Source: an uncultured bacterium
Lineage (GTDB): Bacteria; Elusimicrobiota; Elusimicrobia; Elusimicrobiales; Elusimicrobiaceae
NCBI GenBank assembly: GCA_949294095.1
Contig: CASFFZ010000013.1
Coordinates: 1 to 49,822, forward strand
Reading direction: 5' to 3'
Length of the DNA: 49,822 bases
How positions within the stretch are numbered: position 1 is the first letter of the stretch; each line of letters begins with the position of its first letter. Below are positions 42,054 to 49,501 of the stretch, piece by piece. The notes beneath the pieces are model-generated. The model saw only the letters and a list, made by a program, of their open reading frames with translations. It was not told the origin of the DNA and did not search any database. The translations under genes were made by a program, and so were the position numbers.

Positions 42054-43688
42054 ATGGCTAAACAAATTATTTACGGCGATGAAGCCCGCGCCAAAATGAA
42101 ATCGGGCATTGAAAAAGTTGCAAACGCAGTAAAAGTAACGCTGGGCCCCAAGGGCAGAAGCGTAGTATTGGAAAAGAAGTTTGGCTCTCCCTTAATTATT
42201 GACGACGGCGTAACCATCGCCAAAGACATTGAACTGGAAGACAAATTTGAAAATATGGGCGCGCAGCTCATCCGCGAAGTAGCTTCTAAAACCAACGATG
42301 TCGCGGGCGACGGCACCACCACCGCCACGGTATTGGCCAACGCCATGCTGACCGAAGGCATTAAAAACATTACCGCCGGCGCCAACCCGACCTTGGTAAA
42401 AAAAGGCATTGAAATGGCCGTAGAAGCCACCAAAGAAGAACTGAACAAAATGCACAAACCGGTCAAAACCAAAGAAGAAAAAGCGCAAATTGCCACCATT
42501 TCTTCCAACGACCGCGAAATCGGCAATATGATTGCCGAAGCCATTGAAAAAGTAGGCGCCGAAGGCGTCATCACGGTAGAAGAAGGCAAAACCGCCACGA
42601 CCCAGCTGGACATCGTGGAAGGGATGCAGTTTGACCGCGGGTATATTTCGCCTTACTTTGTAACCGATTCCGAAAGAATGGAATGCGTGCTGGAAAACCC
42701 CTACATCATTGTAACGGATAAAAAGATCTCGTCTATGAACGAACTCTTGCCGGTACTGGAAAAAATCGTACAAAGCGGCAAACAGTTCCTCATCATTGCC
42801 GAAGATGTGGACGGCGAAGCGCTGGCTACGTTGGTAGTCAACAAGCTGCGCGGCACCTTGAAAGGCTGTGCGGTAAAAGCCCCGGGCTTCGGCGACAGAC
42901 GCAAAGAAATGCTGGAAGATATCGCCATTTTGACCGGCGGCGAAGTGTTAAGCGAAGAACGCGGCATTAAGCTGGACAAAGCCGAACTGGCCATGCTGGG
43001 CCAATGCGCCCGCGTGGTAGTGGACAAAGAAAACACCACCATCGTCAGCGGCAAAGGCAGCAAAGAAGCCATCGCCGCCCGCGCGGAACAGATCCGCAAA
43101 CAGATTGAAAACTCCAAGAGCGAGTACGACAAAGAAAAACTCCAGGAACGCTTGGCCAAGCTCTCCGGCGGCGTAGCCGTCATCAGCGTAGGCGCAGCCA
43201 CGGAAACGGAACTGAAAGCCAAAAAAGCCAAAGTGGAAGACGCCAAAAACGCCACCAAAGCCGGTGTGGAAGAAGGCCTTGTACCCGGCGGCGGAGTGGC
43301 CTTGGCGCGCTGCCAAAAAGCGTTGGACGCGTTAAAAGCCGATAACGAAGATATCCGCACGGGTATCAACATTGTCCGCAAAGCCTTGACGGCTCCTTTG
43401 AAACAAATCGCCGTCAACGCCGGGTTGGACGGAGCCGTAGTGGTAGACAACGTGCTCAAGATGACCGGCGCGGCCGACGGATACGATGCGGAAAAGAACC
43501 AATACTGCGACCTCTTAAAAGCGGGCGTAGTAGATCCGGCCAAAGTGGTTCGCACCGCCTTGGAAAATGCGGCGTCCATTACGGGGACGGTTCTCCTGAC
43601 CGAAACCTTGGTGGCGGACGCTCCCGAAAAAGAAGGCGCTCACGCTCCTGCCATGCCCGGCATGGGGGGAATGGGCGGCATGATGTAA
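42054..43688 (+). CDS. groEL: Chaperonin GroEL
   Basis: The 544-residue Hsp60 chaperonin. Marks: [33 protein letters not shown] (ATP site), [15 protein letters not shown] (around residue 86-100, Asp for ATP hydrolysis), the apical domain [47 protein letters not shown], and the C-terminal GGMGGMM tail. AGAGAGGAAGTG ribosome region before the ATG. Regular, highly biased codon use like gap and pgk. Confidence 0.99.
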   Translation: MAKQIIYGDEARAKMKSGIEKVANAVKVTLGPKGRSVVLEKKFGSPLIIDDGVTIAKDIELEDKFENMGAQLIREVASKTNDVAGDGTTTATVLANAMLTEGIKNITAGANPTLVKKGIEMAVEATKEELNKMHKPVKTKEEKAQIATISSNDREIGNMIAEAIEKVGAEGVITVEEGKTATTQLDIVEGMQFDRGYISPYFVTDSERMECVLENPYIIVTDKKISSMNELLPVLEKIVQSGKQFLIIAEDVDGEALATLVVNKLRGTLKGCAVKAPGFGDRRKEMLEDIAILTGGEVLSEERGIKLDKAELAMLGQCARVVVDKENTTIVSGKGSKEAIAARAEQIRKQIENSKSEYDKEKLQERLAKLSGGVAVISVGAATETELKAKKAKVEDAKNATKAGVEEGLVPGGGVALARCQKALDALKADNEDIRTGINIVRKALTAPLKQIAVNAGLDGAVVVDNVLKMTGAADGYDAEKNQYCDLLKAGVVDPAKVVRTALENAASITGTVLLTETLVADAPEKEGAHAPAMPGMGGMGGMM

Positions 43689-43702
43689 TTTAAATGCCAC
43701 AC

Positions 43703-43734
43703 AAAAAGCCGGCCTGAAAAAGGCCGGCTTTTTT
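43703..43734 (+). terminator. Rho-independent terminator of groEL
   Basis: A 13-bp stem AAAAAGCCGGCCT/AGGCCGGCTTTTT with a small A-rich loop and T6. Confidence 0.95.
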
Positions 43735-43858
43735 ATGCAAGGCAAGTCCCAAAAAACTATAGGTACAAATTAAATTTTTTCTAGGCCTTTTAGCCTATGT
43801 ATTTTTTCTCTAAAAACGTTAAAATTAGATAGAGGTAAGAAGTCAAAAGGAGATACTT

Positions 43859-44521
43859 ATGAAAAAAATTTTTGTTTCGCTTGCCGCAGTTATCTTTTCA
43901 CTGACCGCCGCATCTTTTTCCCACGCGGAAGAAACTTTACAGCAACGCTTAGTCAATAAAATCGGCCAAGCCGTCAAATCGGCCAGCCGGCAGGCCGTGC
44001 CTGCCCCGCTGCGAACGACGGTTCTCTTGAAATGGTGGGAACAAGGCACTTTGATTCACAGAAACCCCACCTACGGCGAAAAAGGCACTTTTCAAACCAA
44101 TCATTCCTGCCAGGCCATCCTCTGCAATTATAAAAACGAGGGCAACGCCATGGTGGTAACGGTTGCTTTTGACGAACGCTGCTTCCAAGAGTTTGACCAA
44201 CGCTCTACCGCGCCGTTCTTTGTATTCTCGGTATATTTGGGCAAATACGGCGTATATACAAGCGGCGAAAGAGAAGGCGAACCGTACACGTTTGAAATGG
44301 AATTTGACAAAGATTCCCAAAAAAGAAAAGAGACGGTGCAATACAAAAAAACCTCGGATGGGAATATTTATACCGTCAATATACCGGTACGCACGGCTGG
44401 TTTAAAAGCCACCCTCAAAGAAATTTTTGCCAAGGAAGGAACGGTTTCGTTGAAGAAGGCCGCCCGCGTATTAACCAATGGGCCTAAACCTTCTACCCAT
44501 TCCACGTTCTTAGGCGATTAA
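43859..44521 (+). CDS. Exported protein of unknown function
   Basis: A 220-residue protein with a signal peptide (residues 1-23, SHAEE cleavage region) and an AAGGAG ribosome site. The N-terminal mature helix (LQQRLVNKIGQAVKSASRQAVPAPLR) resembles the leader segments of the two chymotrypsin-fold proteins of this window, and a Cys-containing beta segment follows (SCQAILCNYKNEGNAMVVTVAFDERC, about 83-108). No catalytic triad can be seen and the chain is too short for a complete protease domain. Possibly a related but shortened member of that secreted set; this is weak inference. The next gene lies 155 nt downstream with its own promoter. Confidence 0.55.
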   Translation: MKKIFVSLAAVIFSLTAASFSHAEETLQQRLVNKIGQAVKSASRQAVPAPLRTTVLLKWWEQGTLIHRNPTYGEKGTFQTNHSCQAILCNYKNEGNAMVVTVAFDERCFQEFDQRSTAPFFVFSVYLGKYGVYTSGEREGEPYTFEMEFDKDSQKRKETVQYKKTSDGNIYTVNIPVRTAGLKATLKEIFAKEGTVSLKKAARVLTNGPKPSTHSTFLGD

Positions 44522-44563
44522 CCTTTTATCCAAAGCCGGCGCGTAAAGGTTCGGCGTTGGATA

Positions 44564-44572
44564 TGATATAAT
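44564..44572 (+). promoter_or_regulatory. Extended -10 promoter of the 44677 gene
   Basis: TGATATAAT (44564-44572), an extended -10, about 100 nt before the ATG. Confidence 0.4.
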
Positions 44573-44676
44573 TACAAAAAATACAGTTTTATATTTTCTC
44601 ACGAAACAAAGGGTTAGAAACGTATTTTGAATTCAGAAAATATCTGTTTAGATATCATACAAAAAGGAAAATTTTT

Positions 44677-45777
44677 ATGCAGAGGCGATTATTTTTTATA
44701 TATGCGATCCTGTTTGCAACTTTCCCTTTGTCGGCACAGGAAAAAACACATAATGAAACCAAGAATCTAGGGGCTACTATAAATGAAAAAGTAACGGAAT
44801 CAATGGCAAAAGCTCAAAAGTCGTGGCGCGATGCTCTCTGGTTTCATTTTGAAGAGATCGCCTCCGTTGATCGTCTTACTCCGCAACAAGTCGCCGAAAT
44901 TGATCCAAATCCCCAATATACCCGAATCGGATTAGTGGGAGCCAATTTTCTTGGATCAGACGTCAATCCTAAACGCCCTTATAAAACATTTAGATCGTGT
45001 ACGGCTTATGCGTTGGATAATCATTGGCTGATTCTTCCTAGAAAGGGATGCTTGCAGGAAGATTCAAATCTCGTATTTGACGAAGATAACAACCAGTACT
45101 ATCAATACTCGGAAAAAACAATAATTTCTGATTTTCACTTTTTAGGTCATTCGCTTTATTCTATTTCACCCAAAAATTATGCAATTAATAAAAATTTAAT
45201 GCTTGTATGGACGGGAGATGTCTTTGCGGTTAACTTTCTGAGATCTCTACAAAAAGTGAATCTACTGGCCGTCAGCACACCGGAGCACTTAAGATATCTT
45301 GGACAAGGAAATCCAATTTTGCTGGCAGAATACAATGATGCCACTCTCAAAGCAAAAGCCTATTCAAGACCTTTTCCCAAAGAGTCCAATCTGCTAAACC
45401 CAGCCCACAAAAACAATTTAGGAGCAACCGCTCTGTGGAACGAGAAAGTATTGCAGCAAAAGTTGAATTATAATACTTTTCAATTCAACGATGCCGATAT
45501 AGATGATAAGGCTGGGCTTACCTTATTCTTACGTACTCCGTCAGGCTTCGAATTTCTGGTCGGATATAGCAATTCCATAAAAGGCTTTTCGTTATCTAGG
45601 AAAAAGGATGATTCTTTATCTATCTTTAGTCACACCTACCCCCAAGGATATTTTACTCTAGCGTTAGAAGACTTGGAATTTATCAAAAAAACCGTTCTGG
45701 AAAAACGCCCCAAAGACTGGGAACGCATTAAAAACCGTCTGTTCTTTGACCAAACGGAAACACCATACTTTAAATAA
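44677..45777 (+). CDS. Secreted chymotrypsin-fold pseudoprotease
   Basis: A 366-residue exported protein (signal peptide 1-20, PLSA cleavage; AAGGA ribosome site). The sequence around SCTAYALDNHWLILPRKGCL (107-126) matches the trypsin pattern C-x(n)-W-L-L-T-A-A-H-C, with Cys108 and Cys125 spaced as the conserved Cys42-Cys58 pair, but Gly124 replaces the catalytic His. The segment DKAGLTLFLRTPSGFEFLVGYSNS (277-300) matches GDSGGPL...LVGI, with Ala279 at the Ser position. Both catalytic residues are thus gone while the scaffold is kept, so a binding rather than proteolytic role is likely. The gene is clearly more AT-rich than its neighbours, hinting at faster evolution or transfer. Confidence 0.55.
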   Translation: MQRRLFFIYAILFATFPLSAQEKTHNETKNLGATINEKVTESMAKAQKSWRDALWFHFEEIASVDRLTPQQVAEIDPNPQYTRIGLVGANFLGSDVNPKRPYKTFRSCTAYALDNHWLILPRKGCLQEDSNLVFDEDNNQYYQYSEKTIISDFHFLGHSLYSISPKNYAINKNLMLVWTGDVFAVNFLRSLQKVNLLAVSTPEHLRYLGQGNPILLAEYNDATLKAKAYSRPFPKESNLLNPAHKNNLGATALWNEKVLQQKLNYNTFQFNDADIDDKAGLTLFLRTPSGFEFLVGYSNSIKGFSLSRKKDDSLSIFSHTYPQGYFTLALEDLEFIKKTVLEKRPKDWERIKNRLFFDQTETPYFK

Positions 45778-45792
45778 AGTGTTCTGCACACA

Positions 45793-45826
45793 ACGAAACC
45801 GGCCTTTTTTAAAAAGGCCGGTTTCG
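45793..45826. terminator. Hairpin after the pseudoprotease gene
   Basis: CGAAACCGGCC and GGCCGGTTTCG form an 11-bp stem with a TTTTTTAAAAA loop that can extend it. No external T-run, but the stem is strong and lies between genes. Confidence 0.55.
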
Positions 45827-45884
45827 TGTATAGAGTGCCGCTAAATTTCATATAATAAAATTAAATTCAAAAAAAGGGGGAAAT

Positions 45885-46607
45885 ATGAACAATCCGATGT
45901 TAAACGAAGCCGCGTTTAAACGCGCGCAGGAACGCGCCGCCGCCGGCGGTGTGATGACGCTGCAAGGAACGATTAATAAAACGTTTTTATTATTGTTTCT
46001 TTGCGTAATCGGCGGGATGATTACTTGGACTAACTACCAAAGCTGGGCCGGCGCTACGTGGCTGATTGCCATTCTTGGTTTTGCAGTAGCGTTAATTACG
46101 TCTTTCAAACCGGCGGCGGCGCCTGTTACCGCACCGATTTATGCATTTTTGGAAGGCTTGTTTTTGGGCGTTATTTCCGCCATGTACAATGCGCAGTTTC
46201 AAGGCATTGTATTTAATGCCGTAGCCGTTACGGTGCTGGTATTTTTTGTGATGTTGTTTGTCTACCGAACCGGCATTATCCGCGTTACGCGCGGGCTGGC
46301 GGTAGGCATTTTTTCGGCCACCGCGGCGATTGCCCTTTTGTACATCGGGTCGTTTGTGTTGTCGCTCTTTGGCGTAAGCACGGCCTATTTAACTTCCAAC
46401 TCGCCGCTGGCCATCGGCATCAGCGTGGTCATTTGTGCGGTGGCGGCGTTTAATTTCTTGTTGGATTTTAATTTTATTGACGCCATGACCTCCCACTACC
46501 AAGCGCCGAAACATATGGAATGGTATGCCGGATTTGGGCTGTTGGTTACGCTGGTGTGGCTGTATATTGAAATTTTGCAGCTTTTGGCCAAAATGCAACG
46601 CAAATAA
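45885..46607 (+). CDS. Bax inhibitor-1/YccA-family membrane protein
   Basis: A 240-residue protein with seven hydrophobic helices (about 30-50, 55-72, 77-97, 105-127, 132-160, 168-192, 210-234). Family pattern: GVMTLQGTINKTFLLLFLCVIGGM, the central APVTAPIYAFLEGLFLGVISAMYNAQFQGIVFNAVAVTVLVFFVMLF, and LDFNFIDAMTSHYQAPKHMEWYAGFGLLVTLVWLYIEILQLL, which carries the conserved acidic residues thought to control a cation pore. Members modulate calcium or stress responses; bacterial roles remain unclear. AAAAAAGGGGG ribosome region. It precedes pgk by 94 nt, with a separate leader. Confidence 0.93.
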   Translation: MNNPMLNEAAFKRAQERAAAGGVMTLQGTINKTFLLLFLCVIGGMITWTNYQSWAGATWLIAILGFAVALITSFKPAAAPVTAPIYAFLEGLFLGVISAMYNAQFQGIVFNAVAVTVLVFFVMLFVYRTGIIRVTRGLAVGIFSATAAIALLYIGSFVLSLFGVSTAYLTSNSPLAIGISVVICAVAAFNFLLDFNFIDAMTSHYQAPKHMEWYAGFGLLVTLVWLYIEILQLLAKMQRK

Positions 46608-46701
46608 ACGCGTGCCGGAGCCGTACAAATTTTGTAAAATTTAAGAAGTGAAAGGCGCGGCCTAAAGCCGGGCCGGAATTCAAAAAGGAGTCAAGGAAAC
46701 T

Positions 46702-47901
46702 ATGAATTTTGACAGCATTAAAAAAATTCAGGATGTTGACCTGAAAAACAAAAAAGTCTTGGTGCGTGTGGATTACAATGTACCGCTGAAAGACGGAAAA
46801 GTAGACAATAACAAACGCATCGTTGCAACCGAAAAAACCATCAAACACTTGCTGGACAATAACTGCCGCGTGGTGCTGATCGCCCACTTGGGCCGCCCGA
46901 AAGGCAAAGTTTGCCCGGAATTCAGCCTGGCTCCCGTGGCGGCTGAAGTGGAAAAACTGTTTGGCGTGCCGGTGCACTTTGCCAAAGACTGCGTAGGCCC
47001 GGAAGCCGATAAAGTGGTAGCCGAGACCAAGAACGGCGAAATCGCCTTGTTGGAAAACCTCCGCTTCCACCCGGAAGAAGAAAAGAACGATCCCGAATTT
47101 GCCAAACAACTGGCCAAACACGGTGAAGTGTTTGTGCAGGAAGCGTTCGGCACGGTACACCGCGCGCATGCTTCCACCAGCGCCATTGCGGATTTCTTGC
47201 CCGGCTGTGCGGGTTACCTCGTGCAGAAAGAAGTAGAATTTTTGGGCAAAGCCTTGGAAAACCCGGCCAGACCGTTTGCCGCGGTAGTAGGCGGGGCCAA
47301 AGTGTCCGACAAAATTATGTTGCTTAACAATTTGATGGACAAAGTAAACGTCCTGGTCATCGGCGGCGGTATGGCGTACACGTTCCTCAAAGTACAGGGC
47401 CACGAAATCGGCAAATCTTTGTTTGACGCCGAAAAAGAAGGCGAAGCCAAAGCCGTATTGGCCAAAGCGCAGGAAAAAGGCGTTAAGATTCTGTTGCCGG
47501 TAGACCACATTTGCGGCAAAGAATTTGCCGAAACGGCCGAACCCGTAACGGTGGAAGACATCAACATCCCGGCCGATTTGATGGGGATGGATATCGGCCC
47601 GAAAACGATGGCGATGTTCCGCGAAGAACTCTTGAAATGCAAAACGATCTTCTGGAACGGCCCGATGGGCGTGTTTGAATTCCCGAACTTTGCCAAAGGC
47701 AGCTTTGCCATTGCCCAAGCGATGATTGACGCTACGAAAGCCGGCGCCACCACGATTATCGGCGGCGGGGACAGCGTCAACGTGCTGAAAAAAGGCAAAT
47801 TCAACCAAAAGGAACTCTCCCACGTTTCCACCGGCGGCGGCGCCAGCATGGAATTTGTGGAAGGGAAAGAATTGCCCGGCTTAGTGGCGCTAGCCAAATA
47901 A
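46702..47901 (+). CDS. pgk: Phosphoglycerate kinase
   Basis: The 399-residue glycolytic enzyme that transfers phosphate from 1,3-bisphosphoglycerate to ADP. Marks: VLVRVDYNVPLKDGKV (20-35), LIAHLGRPKG, NLRFHPEEEKNDPEF, DAFG-like region reading QEAFGTVHRAHAST, VVGGAKVSDK, GGGMAYTFL, GPMGVFEFPNFAKGS and the phosphate loop GGGDSVNVL, HVSTGGGASMEF. Strong AAGGAG site. The last 11 codons (ELPGLVALAK and stop) are part of a 109-bp unit repeated in tandem downstream. Confidence 0.98.
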   Translation: MNFDSIKKIQDVDLKNKKVLVRVDYNVPLKDGKVDNNKRIVATEKTIKHLLDNNCRVVLIAHLGRPKGKVCPEFSLAPVAAEVEKLFGVPVHFAKDCVGPEADKVVAETKNGEIALLENLRFHPEEEKNDPEFAKQLAKHGEVFVQEAFGTVHRAHASTSAIADFLPGCAGYLVQKEVEFLGKALENPARPFAAVVGGAKVSDKIMLLNNLMDKVNVLVIGGGMAYTFLKVQGHEIGKSLFDAEKEGEAKAVLAKAQEKGVKILLPVDHICGKEFAETAEPVTVEDINIPADLMGMDIGPKTMAMFREELLKCKTIFWNGPMGVFEFPNFAKGSFAIAQAMIDATKAGATTIIGGGDSVNVLKKGKFNQKELSHVSTGGGASMEFVEGKELPGLVALAK

Positions 47902-48300
47902 GACGGCAATTCTAAATAAGTTTTTAGCTGACACAAACCGGGCCCGTTGTTTAGGCCCGGTCTATTTTTTAAAGCAAGAATTGCCCGGCTTAGTGGCGCT
48001 AGCCAAATAAGACGGCAATTCTAAATAAGTTTTTAACTGACACAAACCGGGCCCGTTGTTTAGGCCCGGTCTATTTTTTAAAGCAAGAATTGCCCGGCTT
48101 AGTGGCGTTAGCCAAATAAGACGGCAATTCTAAATAAGTTTTTAGCTGACACAAACCGGGCCTGCTGTTTAGGCCCGGTCTATTTTTTAAAGCGAGAATT
48201 GCCCGGCTTAGTGGCGCTAGCCAAATAAGACGGCAATTCTTATCAGCAGTCTTTTTACTTACACAAACCAGGCCTGCTGTTTAGGCCCGGTTTCTTGTAA
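47869..48300 (+). repeat. Four tandem copies of the pgk tail plus terminator (period 109 bp)
   Basis: Copies begin at 47869, 47978, 48087 and 48196. Each holds the last 33 nt of pgk with its stop codon, an inverted repeat GAATTGCC/GGCAATTC around them, and a terminator hairpin. Copies 2 and 3 differ from copy 1 at a few positions only; copy 4 is intact for its first 50 nt and then diverged with about 3 extra nt. Substitutions in copies 1-3 fall in the loop of the terminator and leave the stem intact. The extra copies lie between pgk and the convergent pilin gene. No start or ribosome site, so not coding. Confidence 0.95.
47937..47970 (+). terminator. pgk terminator (copy 1 of 4)
   Basis: ACCGGGCC (47937-47944), 9-nt loop, GGCCCGGT (47954-47961), then CTATTTTTT. 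Equivalent hairpins follow at 48046-48079, 48155-48188 and, with one mismatch, 48267-48297. Confidence 0.88.
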
Positions 48301-48332
48301 GTGAACCCGAAAAATCGGAGGGGAAAAGCAAT

Positions 48333-48884
48333 TTAATGCGGCAGTAAGTATTCCCGTCCCATGGTGCTGGTTGTTTTGTACACGCCACCCAAGATTTCGC
48401 AAACTTCAGAACTGAACTCTTTTTCCGTTCCCGTGGTGTGTCCGTCGCAATACCACCGATCCAGCATATGCGAAATAGAATACTGGCACTGATGAGAATC
48501 TTTTTTAGGGATCATTCGGATGCGAGGCAGCTGCTCCCAATTTTTAGGCATTGCCGTACATCCCGTATAACATGAAGCGGAACCACAGCTAAAGGTATAA
48601 TACTTGGAAACCGGCGCCGTAATATCCAAATCTTGCAGATCCAAGGTATATTTGCCCGTGGCCATAAAAAAACGTTCTTGGGCTTGCATAATTTGCACCA
48701 GTTGGCTGATGGCAGTAGACGTTTTGGTTTTGGCCACCGCTTTTTGATACTGCGGAACAACAATCGCCGCCAAAATGCCGATAATCAGCACGACAACCAA
48801 TAATTCAACAAGCGTAAACCCCTCAAATTTGCGTTTAGAGCGGATTTGCGCGTCGGAAGGGATATTTTGATTAATTTTTTTAAT
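48333..48884 (-). CDS. Type IV pilin-like protein with a non-standard ATT start
   Basis: A 183-residue pilin. From the ATT at 48884 the leader reads KKINQNIPSDAQIRSKRKFEG, followed by the processed N-terminus FTLVELLVVVLIIGILAAIV with cleavage after Gly22 and Glu at +5, then VPQYQKAVAKTKTSTAIS and a Cys-rich C-terminal domain (CGSASCYTGC, HQCQYS, WYCDGH, SEVCEILGG). No ATG, GTG or TTG exists in frame ahead of the leader; the first in-frame TTG lies inside the hydrophobic helix and would destroy it. A stop codon lies 4 codons upstream of the ATT. It could be read from ATT or be a start-codon loss mutant. Convergent with pgk. Confidence 0.8.
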   Translation of the reverse strand: MKKINQNIPSDAQIRSKRKFEGFTLVELLVVVLIIGILAAIVVPQYQKAVAKTKTSTAISQLVQIMQAQERFFMATGKYTLDLQDLDITAPVSKYYTFSCGSASCYTGCTAMPKNWEQLPRIRMIPKKDSHQCQYSISHMLDRWYCDGHTTGTEKEFSSEVCEILGGVYKTTSTMGREYLLPH

Positions 48885-48890
48885 AAGCCA

Positions 48891-48917
48891 AATTTAACAA
48901 AAAAAAAAACGAGTCAA
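48891..48917 (-). promoter_or_regulatory. Weak promoter of the pilin gene
   Basis: On the minus strand TTGACT (48917-48912), an 11-T run inside a 15-nt spacer, TAAATT (48896-48891), then 6 nt to the ATT at 48884. The spacer is short for a sigma70 promoter, but the 6-nt distance matches the leaderless pattern. Confidence 0.35.
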
Positions 48918-48968
48918 GGCGAAAAGAAACCCCTTTCAAATGACATATACACCACTGCCAAAAATTTG

Positions 48969-48974
48969 TATAAT
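48969..48974 (+). promoter_or_regulatory. -10 box of secG
   Basis: Consensus TATAAT, 33 nt before the ATG at 49008; ribosome site AGGAGAA at 48993-48999. No clear -35 at 17 nt. Confidence 0.45.
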
Positions 48975-49007
48975 GATATTGTTATTTTTATAGGAGAATT
49001 GCCTAAC

Positions 49008-49304
49008 ATGTATACCTTAGTTTTGATTTTGCACTTTATCGTCTGCGTATTGCTGATTTTACTGGTCTTGTTACAGAGCGGCAAAGGTTCTGCCGCCGGT
49101 ATTTTTGGCGCCTCGGGGGCGGACAATTTGTTCGCCAGCCCCACCGCGTTTAATGCCGTCAATAAATTCACCGCTATTTTGGCCGCCGTGCTGATGTGCA
49201 CTTCCATTATTCTGACGATTGCTTCCAACAAAAAGTCTTCCGAGTCGGTGTTGGATTCCGTCAAAATTCCGGCTCCGGCCGCCCCGGCTCAAGCGGGCAA
49301 ATAA
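49008..49304 (+). CDS. secG: Protein-export membrane protein SecG
   Basis: A 98-residue SecYEG translocon subunit with two membrane helices (about 3-22 and 51-70) joined by the family loop LLQSGKGSAAGIFGASGADNLF. The short tail is Pro/Ala-rich. The start at 49008 was chosen for its TAGGAGAA ribosome site; the frame is open further upstream but that part is not SecG-like. Next to tRNA-Leu(GAG), a common bacterial arrangement. Confidence 0.95.
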   Translation: MYTLVLILHFIVCVLLILLVLLQSGKGSAAGIFGASGADNLFASPTAFNAVNKFTAILAAVLMCTSIILTIASNKKSSESVLDSVKIPAPAAPAQAGK

Positions 49305-49311
49305 TTTTCAA

Positions 49312-49340
49312 ACTCCCTCGTAAAAACGGGGGAGTGTTTT
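49312..49340 (+). terminator. Terminator of secG
   Basis: ACTCCCTCG/CGGGGGAGT (one G-U pair), 6-nt loop, GTTTT tail. Confidence 0.75.
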
Positions 49341-49341
49341 C

Positions 49342-49370
49342 TTGCGCGGGATATATTTTTTTGCTAGAAT
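49342..49370 (+). promoter_or_regulatory. tRNA-Leu promoter
   Basis: TTGCGC (49342-49347), 17-nt spacer, TAGAAT (49365-49370) with TGC upstream (extended -10). A second -10-like TACAAT lies at 49409-49414, just before the tRNA. Confidence 0.55.
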
Positions 49371-49419
49371 ATATACGCAGCAGGCAGTTCTTTAAAAATC
49401 CCTCTTAGTACAATTTTTC

Positions 49420-49501
49420 GCGCAGGTGGCGGAATTGGTATACGCGTGCGTTTGAGGGGCGCATGCCGCAAGGCTTGAGGGTTCGAGTCCCTCTCTGCGC
49501 A
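49420..49501 (+). tRNA. tRNA-Leu(GAG)
   Basis: Cloverleaf by hand: 7-bp acceptor (49420-49426 with 49494-49500, last pair G-U), discriminator A49501, D arm with GGTATAC, anticodon stem TGCGT/GCGCA around the loop TTGAGGG (anticodon GAG), a class II variable arm, and T arm GAGGG-TTCGAGT-CCCTC. CCA is not encoded. It reads CUC/CUU leucine codons. Confidence 0.95.

Noticed and set aside
42701..43579. 292-codon frame antisense to groEL
   Set aside because: Ser/Thr/Ala-rich shadow without initiation signals; groEL covers the region.
46546..47823. 425-codon open frame antisense to pgk
   Set aside because: Same reason; composition is that of a reverse-strand shadow and pgk is certain.
47869..48300. 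CRISPR array
   Set aside because: The direct repeats are 109 bp, contiguous and without spacers; they are copies of the pgk tail and terminator.
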